Shown: piece by piece, positions 18,003-23,823 of the stretch
Layout of the letters: every line of letters begins with the position of its first letter
How positions within the stretch are numbered: the first letter of the stretch is position 1
Origin: RGIG3159 sp034927685
Lineage (GTDB): Bacteria; Bacillota; Clostridia; Oscillospirales; Oscillospiraceae
Length of the DNA: 23,823 nucleotides
Direction of reading: 5' to 3'
NCBI GenBank assembly: GCA_034927685.1
Contig: JAYFPO010000029.1
Span: 1-23,823 of the forward strand
Notes under the pieces: generated by a model
What the model was told of the DNA's origin: nothing
Databases searched by the model: none
The model's input: only the letters and a program-made list of their open reading frames with translations
Program-made: the position numbers and the translations under genes

Positions 18003-18866
18003 TCATGATTTCTGTAGGGACTGGAGCAGTTCCAGCAGACGCTGGAGATCGTCCTGTCCATAGAATTCCAATTCAAAGCGGCCTTTTCGCTTTCCGCTGA
18101 CGATCTTTACCTTCCGGCCCAAACGCCCGGACAGATCCTTTTCACACTCCGCGAGATAATCCACCGCAAAGGACACCTGCTCCGGTTCTTCTTCCAGAAA
18201 GGACTTTTCCATATGCTTGCAGAGCGTTTCGGTCTGCCGGACGGAAAGATGCAGTGATAGCACCTTCTGCGCGGCGGCGCGCTGCAGCGACACGGTTTTC
18301 AGGGAGAGAATCGCGCGGGCATGGCCGGGCGAAAGAGATCCGGCCGCCAGCTTGGCCTGCAGATCCGGCGGCAGGGAGAGAAGCCGCAGGGAATTGGTGA
18401 CGGCAGGGCGTGATTTCCCGACGCGCGCGGCGGTTTCCTCCTGCGTCAGGCCAAATTCCTCCATCAGAGTCCGGTAGCCTCCGGCCTCTTCCAGGGGATT
18501 CAGGTCCTGCCGCTGCAGATTTTCAATCAGCGCCAGTTCCATGACCGCGCGGTCGTCGGCGTCCAGAATCAGGACGGGGACCTCCTGCAGTCCGGCCAGC
18601 CGGGCAGCGCGCCAACGCCGCTCGCCGGCAATGATCTGATAAAAGCCGTTATCCATGGCGCGGACCGCCAGCGGCTGAATGATGCCGTGCTCCGTGATCG
18701 AGTCGGCCAGCTGCTGCAGCTCGTCCTCATCAAAGGCCTTGCGAGGCTGCAGAGGATTTGGCTCAACCATTTGAATGGAAAGCGTATGGGCTTTGGCAGT
18801 TGTTTCGGACAAGTCGCCAAAAAGCGCGCCCAAACCGCGCCCCAACCCCTTTTGCTGCTTGCTCAT
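18003..18866 (-). CDS. parB: Chromosome partitioning protein ParB (Spo0J)
   Basis: ParB is a CTP-dependent DNA clamp that loads at parS and spreads, marking the origin for segregation and SMC loading. The 287-residue protein begins KGLGRGLGALFGD, a conserved ParB N-terminus, and contains the CTP-binding motifs GERRWRA (81-87) and ENLQRQDLNPLEEA (115-128). A helix-turn-helix around residues 139-165 (LTQEETAARVGKSRPAVTNSLRLL) is followed by a C-terminal dimerisation domain (FELEFYGQDDLQRLLELLQSLQ). The start overlaps the end of parA by 4 nt. Its cognate sites are present at 19708 and 21400. A Noc paralogue is less likely because the neighbour is parA and the sites are parS. Confidence 0.97.
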   Translation of the reverse strand: MSKQQKGLGRGLGALFGDLSETTAKAHTLSIQMVEPNPLQPRKAFDEDELQQLADSITEHGIIQPLAVRAMDNGFYQIIAGERRWRAARLAGLQEVPVLILDADDRAVMELALIENLQRQDLNPLEEAGGYRTLMEEFGLTQEETAARVGKSRPAVTNSLRLLSLPPDLQAKLAAGSLSPGHARAILSLKTVSLQRAAAQKVLSLHLSVRQTETLCKHMEKSFLEEEPEQVSFAVDYLAECEKDLSGRLGRKVKIVSGKRKGRFELEFYGQDDLQRLLELLQSLQKS

Positions 18867-19621
18867 AGCTTCCTCCTGAGAATTTCTTCGGCCAGATTCT
18901 GATAGGCGACCGCGCCGCGGCTCAGACGGTCATAGGCGGAGACGGGCATGCCGTGACTGGGCGCCTCTGCCAAACGGACGTTTCTCGGAATCACCGCGGC
19001 AAATACCTTGCCGGGAAAGTGGCGGCGGACTTCCTCCGCCACCTGCATGCTGAAATTGGTGCGGCCGTCGAACATGGTGAGCAGGACGCCGAAGATTTCC
19101 AGCGTTGGATTCAGCCGCCGTTTGACGGCGCGAAGCGTCGCCATCAGATCGCTGAGCCCTTCCAGAGCATAGTATTCACATTGAACGGGAATTAAAATCT
19201 GATCGGCTGCGCAGAGGCCGTTGAGCGTCAAAAGTTCCAGGGACGGCGGACAGTCGATCAGGATATAGTCATACCGCTCCCGCAGCGGGGCCAGCGCTTT
19301 TTTCAGCTGGTGTTCCCGGTCCTCGACGCCGACCAGTTCAATCCCGGCGCCCGATAGAGAGGCGCTGGCCGGCAGCAGATCTCCATATTCCGTGGAAATC
19401 AAGAGATCCACAGCGGGTTTTCCATCGATGATCATGTCGTAAACGGAAGCACCTGCTTTCGACCGCGGCACGCCGAGCCCGGAGGTTGCGTTTGCCTGCG
19501 GATCAAAATCACACAGCAGAACCCGGGAACCGCCCGCCTTCAAGGCCGCCGTCAGGTTGACGGCTGTGGTGGTTTTCCCGACGCCGCCCTTTTGATTGAC
19601 AACCGCGATGATTTTCCCCAT
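18863..19621 (-). CDS. parA: Chromosome partitioning ATPase ParA (Soj)
   Basis: ParA/Soj is a deviant-Walker ATPase that dimerises on nucleoid DNA, moves origins with ParB and, in Firmicutes, modulates DnaA. The 252-residue product begins MGKIIAVVNQKGGVGKTTTA, with KGGVGKTT at 11-18 and both signature lysines (Lys11, Lys16). It also carries FDPQANATSGL, YILIDCPPSLELLTLN (Walker B/switch) and RNVRLAEAPSHGMPVSAYD. The ATG at 19621 has GGGAGG 7 nt upstream. Eleven extra residues encoded before it are not conserved in the family and lie before that ribosome site. It is first in parA-parB-serS-mscL. Confidence 0.97.
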   Translation of the reverse strand: MGKIIAVVNQKGGVGKTTTAVNLTAALKAGGSRVLLCDFDPQANATSGLGVPRSKAGASVYDMIIDGKPAVDLLISTEYGDLLPASASLSGAGIELVGVEDREHQLKKALAPLRERYDYILIDCPPSLELLTLNGLCAADQILIPVQCEYYALEGLSDLMATLRAVKRRLNPTLEIFGVLLTMFDGRTNFSMQVAEEVRRHFPGKVFAAVIPRNVRLAEAPSHGMPVSAYDRLSRGAVAYQNLAEEILRRKL

Positions 19622-19668
19622 GCAAAGCCTCCCGTTTCCGAAAAAAGAAATCAAAAAAATCTCGAATT

Positions 19669-19697
19669 ATTATAGCACACGCGGCAGGGTTTTCCAA
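19669..19697 (-). promoter_or_regulatory. parA-parB-serS-mscL promoter
   Basis: On the minus strand there is a -35 TTGGAA (19692-19697), a 17-nt spacer and an extended -10 TGC-TATAAT (hexamer 19669-19674). A parS site ends 10 bp upstream of the -35, so ParB spreading could repress the operon. Confidence 0.75.
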
Positions 19698-19702
19698 CCT
19701 TT

Positions 19703-19728
19703 TTTCCTGTTTCACGTGAAACAGGAAA
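19703..19728. promoter_or_regulatory. parS site 1 (upstream of parA)
   Basis: TGTTTCACGTGAAACA at 19708-19723 is an exact match to the 16-bp firmicute parS consensus. The palindrome extends 5 bp further on each side (19703-19728). It lies between parA and the end of lexA. It is the expected ParB loading site near the origin. Confidence 0.96.
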
Positions 19729-19766
19729 GCTTGCCACAAAATTACATTCTGCAACAAGCCCTGACC

Positions 19767-20348
19767 TTACGCATATTCCCGAATCACTGCTTTGACCAGC
19801 CCGAGGATGGAGGCCTCGCGTCCATCGATGGGGTCATAGGCTGGATTTTCCGGCATCAGCAGGACGGAGCCTCTTTCCCGCTTCAAACGCTTCACAGTTG
19901 CTTCATCGCCCAGCAGGGCCACGACGATCTGGCCGCTTTCCGCCGTTGGCTGCGGCCGAACCACAACCTTATCGCCGTCCAGAATGCCCGCGCCGATCAT
20001 GGAATCACCGCGGACACGGAGCGCGAAGCAGCTGGCGTCCCCGTCCCATGGAATGTAGCCCTCAATATTTTCCGTGGCCAGGATCGGAAGTCCGGCGGTG
20101 ACCACGCCGAGCACGGGAATTTGCCGGCTGTAGGTCGTGCCGGGCAGAGTGATGGTGCGCTTCTTGTTCTCGTCCATCTGGATTTTACCGAGCCGCTTCA
20201 AGTCGCACAGGTGATAGTGCACCGTTGCGGTGGATTTGAGGCCAACAGCCTCGCCGATTTCTCGAATCGAGGGCGCGTGCCCGGTTTTATCCATAAATTC
20301 CCCAAGGAATTGATAAATTTCGTCCTGTTTGGAGCTGGTCCTACCCAT
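19767..20348 (-). CDS. lexA: SOS repressor LexA
   Basis: LexA represses SOS genes and is cleaved with RecA filaments after DNA damage. From the ATG at 20348 the protein has 193 residues: an N-terminal winged helix (APSIREIGEAVGLKSTATVHYHLCDLKRLG) and a C-terminal S24 protease domain. The Ala85-Gly86 self-cleavage site lies in VVTAGLP, with catalytic Ser116 (GDSM) and Lys153 (ATVKRL). The AAGGGGTGAT ribosome site supports this start. A reading frame to 20396 begins with TTG inside the -35 box and cannot be used. It precedes parA on the same strand, but parA has its own promoter. An SOS-box-like operator lies in its promoter spacer. Confidence 0.96.
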   Translation of the reverse strand: MGRTSSKQDEIYQFLGEFMDKTGHAPSIREIGEAVGLKSTATVHYHLCDLKRLGKIQMDENKKRTITLPGTTYSRQIPVLGVVTAGLPILATENIEGYIPWDGDASCFALRVRGDSMIGAGILDGDKVVVRPQPTAESGQIVVALLGDEATVKRLKRERGSVLLMPENPAYDPIDGREASILGLVKAVIREYA

Positions 20349-20367
20349 AAAATCACCCCTTGCGTGT

Positions 20368-20396
20368 AGTATAGCACAATTGTTCGAAATGTGCAA
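20368..20396 (-). promoter_or_regulatory. lexA promoter with SOS-box-like operator in its spacer
   Basis: On the minus strand there is a -35 TTGCAC (20391-20396), a 17-nt spacer and an extended -10 TGC-TATACT (hexamer 20368-20373). The spacer contains CGAAC-AATT-GTGC (20374-20386), which matches the Bacillus-type LexA operator GAAC-N4-GTTC with one mismatch in the right half. Binding there would block RNA polymerase, giving autoregulation. Confidence 0.75.
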
Positions 20397-20405
20397 ACGT
20401 CCGCT

Positions 20406-21290
20406 TTAAATCCCTTCGAAATTAAACGTGGGAACATACTGCGGATCTGCGGCGGAGGCCTCCTGCGTAAAGCCGTTTTCCAGCCCCAGAAAATACAGAT
20501 AACTGAGGACCGCGTCATATTCTGTGTCCGTGATCGGCCGGTCGAAGGGGGCTTCCTGCGCCGCCGGGCCCATGGGCATGTATTGGCGCATCAGAGAAAC
20601 GAGCACGTCACGGCGTGGGAAGGCGTCGGAAATCCAATCCAGTACGCCGAGCGAATTATCCACGCAGCCGGGCAGAATCAGGTGGCGGATTAAAACGCCG
20701 CGCTGCAAAATGCCATCCTTTGTCACGGCCGGTCCGGTCTGCCGGTACATTTCCCGGATGGCCGCCGCGGCAACTTCCGGATAATCCTCCGCGCCGGACA
20801 GTCGGCGCGCCAGCGCGGAATCCGAATATTTGAAGTCCGGCAAATAGACGTCCACATAGCCCTCCAGCGCGCGCAGCGTTTCCAGAGTTTCGTAGCCGCC
20901 GGAGTTCCAGACCACCGGCACCGACAACTTTGGCGTCAGGGCTGGGAGAATGGAGGGCAGAAACTGGGTCCCCGTGACCAGATTGAGGGTTTCCACACCC
21001 TCGTCGATCAGCCGCAGGAAAATTTCCCGCAGATGGGGCGAGGAAACTTCGCGGCCAAGGCCCCCGTGACTGATGGAGTCATTCTGGCAAAATCGGCAGC
21101 CAAGCGTGCAGCCGGAAAAAAAGACCGCGCCGGAGCCGAAGTTGCCGGAGATCACCGGCTCCTCCCAATAGTGGGGGGCTGCCCGGGCAGCCAAAATGTG
21201 CGCGGGCATCCGGCAAAAGCCAAGTTCGCCGCGAGTCCGGTTTACACCGCAGCGGCGTGGACAGAGCGTGCAGAATTCATAAGTTAGCAT
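20406..21290 (-). CDS. Radical SAM protein (PflA-like, COG1313 type)
   Basis: From the ATG at 21290 the protein has 294 residues. The radical SAM [4Fe-4S] motif is Cys61-x3-Cys65-x2-Cys68 (GCTLGCRFCQN). SAM-contact regions follow, including the TLNLVTGTQFLPSI segment and VVWNSGGYE. The N-terminus carries another conserved cysteine set (Cys7, Cys10, Cys14 and Cys26 in CTLCPRRCGVNR...GFC). That set, and the C-terminus PTFNFEGI, are typical of this pyruvate-formate-lyase-activase-like subgroup. The substrate is not known. GAGG lies 7 nt before the chosen ATG. It diverges from rlmD through an overlapping promoter pair and runs toward lexA, which has its own promoter. Confidence 0.9.
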   Translation of the reverse strand: MLTYEFCTLCPRRCGVNRTRGELGFCRMPAHILAARAAPHYWEEPVISGNFGSGAVFFSGCTLGCRFCQNDSISHGGLGREVSSPHLREIFLRLIDEGVETLNLVTGTQFLPSILPALTPKLSVPVVWNSGGYETLETLRALEGYVDVYLPDFKYSDSALARRLSGAEDYPEVAAAAIREMYRQTGPAVTKDGILQRGVLIRHLILPGCVDNSLGVLDWISDAFPRRDVLVSLMRQYMPMGPAAQEAPFDRPITDTEYDAVLSYLYFLGLENGFTQEASAADPQYVPTFNFEGI

Positions 21291-21317
21291 TGCATTGCCT
21301 CGACCTTGTTTTCTATC

Positions 21318-21346
21318 AGTATACATCTTTCTTGCCCATCCGGCAA
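21318..21346 (-). promoter_or_regulatory. Promoter of the radical SAM gene
   Basis: On the minus strand there is a -35 TTGCCG (21341-21346), a 17-nt spacer and a -10 TATACT (21318-21323). Its -35 lies inside the spacer of the opposing rlmD promoter. Confidence 0.7.
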
Positions 21347-21360
21347 GGCGGTGCTATAAT
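21332..21360 (+). promoter_or_regulatory. rlmD promoter, interlocked with the divergent one
   Basis: There is a -35 TTGCCC (21332-21337), a 17-nt spacer and an extended -10 TGC-TATAAT (hexamer 21355-21360). Transcription would begin near 21367, so the in-frame ATG at 21363 is not a usable start. The two opposing -35 boxes lie in the arms of the inverted repeat CTTGCC-N5-GGCAAG (21331-21347). Confidence 0.75.
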
Positions 21361-21399
21361 CAATGCATTCAGAAGAGAGGCAGTTTCGCGGAGACGGGA

Positions 21400-21415
21400 T
21401 GTTTCACGTGAAACA
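21400..21415. promoter_or_regulatory. parS site 2 (at the rlmD start)
   Basis: TGTTTCACGTGAAACA is a second exact parS, 1.7 kb from the first. It begins one base into a candidate start codon of rlmD (21399-21401). If that codon is used it would be translated as FHVKH. Confidence 0.95.
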
Positions 21416-21425
21416 TGGGGTAATC

Positions 21426-22805
21426 ATGCTGAAGAAGAAAGCGGTTTACGAAGCGGAGATCACCGGCTATACCAGCGAAGGAGAGGGCGTTGCCCATGTG
21501 GACGGGATGGCGGTATTCGTGCCGCATGTCATTGCCGGAGAGCGCTGCGCGATCAAGATTTTCAAAGTCGGGAAAACCGTAGCCTATGGGGCGGCGGAAT
21601 CGATTTTGCAGGCTTCGCCGCATCGCGTCCGGCCGGCGTGTCCCTATTTTGGCGCGTGTGGCGGCTGCGCATTCTGGCATATGGATTACGAGGAAGAATG
21701 CCGTCTCAAGGCGACACGGGTGCAGGACGCATTCGAGCGAATCGGCGGCATCAAGTTGGGTAAAATTGACATTCTGGGGGGAGAGACGACGGAGGAGTAC
21801 CGCAATAAAGCGCAGTTTCCCGTGGCGCTCTGCGACGGAAAACCGGAGGCGGGCTTTTTTCGCCAGCGGACCCACGAGCTCATTCCGACCGCGCACTGCC
21901 GCATTCAGTCCGCGGCGGCAGACGCCGCGCGGCAATGCGTGGTGGACTGGATGCGGAAATATCGGGTTTCCGTCTACAACGAGACGGCGCAAACGGGACT
22001 GGTCCGACACATTTATGTCAGGAACGCCATGGCGACCGGCGAGGTTCTGGTTTGTATCGTTGCAAACGGGGAAACGCTGCCCCATGTGGAAACCCTGACG
22101 GAGACATTGCGGCAGGCCGTGCCCGGCCTGAAAACCGTGGTACTCGGCGTGCACAAAAAGCCCGGCAACGCGGTGCTGGGCGACCGTTTTGTGCCGCTCT
22201 ATGGCGACGGAACCATCGACGACGTACTCTGCGGCCTGCATTTTCGTCTCTCGCCCCGGTCGTTTTATCAGGTAAACCGGGCGCAGGCGGAGCGGCTTTA
22301 TGACAAAGCCCTGGCGCTGGCGGAATTGAAACCCACGGATACGGCGCTGGACCTCTATTGCGGCACCGGCACGATCACCCTGTGTATGGCCAGAAAGGCC
22401 GGTTCTGTCATCGGCGTGGAAGTGGTTCCCGCCGCCGTTGAGGACGCCAGAGAAAACGCAGCCCGGAACGGAATCGGGAACGCCAGATTTCTCTGCGCCG
22501 ACGCCGGACAGGCGGCTAAGCAGTTTGCGGAGGAGCACATTCACCCAAACGTCATTTTGGTGGATCCGCCTAGGAAGGGTCTCAGCGCCGACGTCATCGA
22601 GGCCATGGCCTCGATGAGTCCGGAACGAATCGTCTATGTCTCCTGCGACCCGGCCACGCTGGCCCGCGACCTGCATCTGTTGGAGGCGAGCGGCTATCGA
22701 ACCGCCGCGGCAGAGGCCGTCGACATGTTTCCCCGCTGTGCCCACGTGGAGACGTGCGTACTTTTGTCCCACAAAAACCCACAAACATCTCCACCGTCTT
22801 TATAA
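21426..22805 (+). CDS. rlmD: 23S rRNA (uracil-5-)-methyltransferase RlmD/RumA family, 3' end altered by element insertion
   Basis: This is a class I SAM-dependent RNA methyltransferase that makes 5-methyluridine in 23S rRNA. From the ATG at 21426 it has 459 residues. It shows an N-terminal TRAM domain (EAEITGYTSEGEGVAHVDG), a [4Fe-4S] site with Cys72, Cys78, Cys81 (CPYFGACGGC) and a later cysteine in AHCRIQS, the SAM loop LDLYCGTGTITL, and DPPRKGL (380-386). The catalytic Cys407 lies in VSCDPATLARDL. It could instead start at 21399 through the parS site, giving nine more residues; both starts have only weak ribosome sites. The conserved ending HVETCVLLS is followed by 11 residues (HKNPQTSPPSL) that run into AT-rich element DNA. 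The enzyme is probably still functional. Related families include RlmCD of Firmicutes, so the exact position modified is inference. Confidence 0.93.
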   Translation: MLKKKAVYEAEITGYTSEGEGVAHVDGMAVFVPHVIAGERCAIKIFKVGKTVAYGAAESILQASPHRVRPACPYFGACGGCAFWHMDYEEECRLKATRVQDAFERIGGIKLGKIDILGGETTEEYRNKAQFPVALCDGKPEAGFFRQRTHELIPTAHCRIQSAAADAARQCVVDWMRKYRVSVYNETAQTGLVRHIYVRNAMATGEVLVCIVANGETLPHVETLTETLRQAVPGLKTVVLGVHKKPGNAVLGDRFVPLYGDGTIDDVLCGLHFRLSPRSFYQVNRAQAERLYDKALALAELKPTDTALDLYCGTGTITLCMARKAGSVIGVEVVPAAVEDARENAARNGIGNARFLCADAGQAAKQFAEEHIHPNVILVDPPRKGLSADVIEAMASMSPERIVYVSCDPATLARDLHLLEASGYRTAAAEAVDMFPRCAHVETCVLLSHKNPQTSPPSL

Positions 22806-23823
22806 ACAGGAAAATTGAATAAAATAGACTTCAAAGGCAATTCAGCCTCGTCACATGGGAAAATCTCGATTTCTTTGATTAGCGAAGAAATTAGAGATTT
22901 TTTCTCTTCATCGCTGATTTTATCATACACTTTATCAAAGTTAGCCAGTAGGGTGTAGATGTTTTCCAATGTAATGGCATCTTGCTCCACAGCTTTGCGG
23001 CGCAGCTTTACATCCTCAATCTTTTCTTCCAGTTCTACGATGATGTCATACAGTCCATCAAGCCGAAGTGTCATATCATGGAGCTTGCGTTCTCTAAAAC
23101 GAGTATCTTCCGGCAGGCTGTCAATTTCATTTTCAAGACGGGTTTTATTAAGTTCGATCTCCCGCAGCTTGGACTCATAATTGCTTAGCTCTCTGTTTAA
23201 CGTGGAAGTGTCAATTTCCTTGCCTATCCTTGATTTGATTTCGGTTGCAAAATCCTGATTTTTAATCAGTTCTCTGATTGCCTCGATGACAAGCGGTTCA
23301 ATGTCGGTTTTTTTGAGCATAGCTTTATAGTCACAGCTTTTTCCCCGTGCTGTCCGAGCTTTACTGCACACATAATAGTAAATTTCTTTATATGTACCGT
23401 CCTTGTTTGTCCAAGCGTGTTTGTTGGTGTACATCGGGCCACCGCATTTCGGGCATTTTAAAATGCCACTTAATAAGTGCGCTCTATCCCGACCAATTTT
23501 AGATGTGGATTTTATGCCTGTTATTTCTCGCTTTTCATGTGCCTGGTTCCATAGTTCCTCGCTTATAATAGCATCGTGCTGACCGTCTGCAATAATGTAT
23601 TCATCTTGGTGTACTTGGCGGTATTCATTTTTCGTGCCTTTGACCTTTTCTCTCGTTCGTCTGCCAAAAGCGATCTTTCCAGAGTACACAGGATTGTCGA
23701 TTATCATTCTGACAAAATGCGTACTCCATTGGGCGAGAGTACCGTTGGCACGTTTGATTTTTTGGATACCCTGCAAATTAAGGTAATTGGCAATTTTATA
23801 AAACCCCATATTACCATTCACAT
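22694..23823 (-). CDS. Large serine recombinase/integrase, C-terminal part, 5' end beyond the window
   Basis: At least 375 residues are visible; the N-terminal resolvase domain with the catalytic serine lies outside. In order there is a recombinase domain (GFYKIANYLNLQGI... SGKIAFGRR... ISEELWNQA, to about 120), a zinc ribbon (Cys123-Cys126, Cys152, Cys163) and a long coiled coil (about 205-285). The IKEIEIFP... SILFNFPVY ending follows, as in TnpX/TndX-type transposon recombinases. Such proteins integrate and excise conjugative transposons. Codon use and composition are AT-rich, unlike its neighbours. The frame continues 112 bp antisense to rlmD, so roughly the last 25 residues (from Trp351) are read from host sequence. 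The first codon at 23821 is an internal GTG, not a start. Confidence 0.9.
   Translation of the reverse strand, partial: VNGNMGFYKIANYLNLQGIQKIKRANGTLAQWSTHFVRMIIDNPVYSGKIAFGRRTREKVKGTKNEYRQVHQDEYIIADGQHDAIISEELWNQAHEKREITGIKSTSKIGRDRAHLLSGILKCPKCGGPMYTNKHAWTNKDGTYKEIYYYVCSKARTARGKSCDYKAMLKKTDIEPLVIEAIRELIKNQDFATEIKSRIGKEIDTSTLNRELSNYESKLREIELNKTRLENEIDSLPEDTRFRERKLHDMTLRLDGLYDIIVELEEKIEDVKLRRKAVEQDAITLENIYTLLANFDKVYDKISDEEKKSLISSLIKEIEIFPCDEAELPLKSILFNFPVYKDGGDVCGFLWDKSTHVSTWAQRGNMSTASAAAVR
22743..22800. other. Probable attachment-site junction (element end in the rlmD 3' end)
   Basis: Coding similarity to rlmD ends near 22769 and base composition turns AT-rich by about 22795, so the host/element boundary lies in this interval. 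It contains CACGT-GGAG-ACGTG (22743-22756), an inverted repeat of the kind that flanks serine-recombinase crossover points, and the near-duplicate decamers CCCACAAAAA and CCCACAAACA (22768-22787). The exact crossover dinucleotide cannot be fixed without the other end of the element. Confidence 0.65.
22770..23823. mobile_element. Edge of an integrated element carrying a serine recombinase
   Basis: From about 22770 to the window end the sequence is AT-rich and encodes only the recombinase, read toward the host junction, as is usual for the terminal integrase gene of conjugative or mobilizable transposons. No cargo is visible. The element continues to the right. Whether it is conjugative, mobilizable or a prophage cannot be judged from this part. 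Confidence 0.8.

Noticed and set aside
16222..18063. Plus-strand reading frame of 613 residues across mscL and serS
   Set aside because: It is antisense to two well-conserved genes with all catalytic motifs; the product has no recognisable domain.
21369..22784. Minus-strand reading frame of 471 residues across rlmD
   Set aside because: It is a shadow of rlmD; it runs across the divergent promoter region and parS with no start signals of its own.
22768..22787. Tandem CCCACAAA repeats as a CRISPR-like or satellite array
   Set aside because: There are only two 10-bp copies and no spacers; they fit a recombinase site much better.

Overview
The window looks like the chromosomal replication-origin region of a fairly GC-rich, low-oxygen-type Firmicute. 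The gene order (dnaA, dnaN, S4-domain yaaA, recF, remB, gyrB, gyrA), an oriC with TTTTCCACA-type DnaA boxes and a DnaA-trio, Soj/Spo0J-type parAB with the firmicute parS palindrome, a DnaD/DnaI-type primosome pair and a Bacillus-type LexA all point to Clostridia. Protein character, such as the ferredoxin-like DUF362 protein, suggests an Oscillospiraceae-like gut bacterium. That family-level placement is inference from protein character, not from a search.

Layout. Positions 17-1576 carry, leftward, rlmH and a membrane-anchored endonuclease/exonuclease/phosphatase protein. From about 1690 to 12387 everything reads rightward: dnaA, the oriC intergenic region, dnaN, yaaA, recF, remB, gyrB, gyrA, rnhA, a DUF362/4Fe-4S protein and a small protein resembling a piece of FakA. 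A perfect 21-bp hairpin (12398-12443) ends this block and is shared with the convergent leftward block. That block, read from right to left, is lexA, parA, parB, serS, mscL, then dnaD-dnaC (primosome loader), then DUF2156 and GNAT genes. A radical SAM gene (leftward) and rlmD (rightward) diverge from an overlapping promoter pair at 21318-21360. Two perfect parS sites (19708-19723 and 21400-21415) flank lexA and the radical SAM gene.

At about 22,770-22,800 the sequence turns abruptly AT-rich. The last kilobase encodes, leftward, the C-terminal part of a large serine recombinase whose reading frame runs 112 bp antisense into the 3' end of rlmD. This is the edge of an integrated mobile element that used the rlmD 3' end as its attachment site. 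The rest of the element lies beyond the window.

Most of the window is conserved housekeeping for replication initiation, the sliding clamp, topology, primosome loading, origin segregation and the SOS response. The observations most worth following are the rlmD/recombinase junction, the apparent AUA start of rlmH, the parS site inside the rlmD leader, the interlocked divergent promoters, the non-canonical quinolone-pocket residues in both gyrase subunits, and the free-standing FakA-like mini-protein. I did not find a wholly new multi-gene system in the visible part. The unseen mobile element to the right is the likeliest place for accessory novelty.
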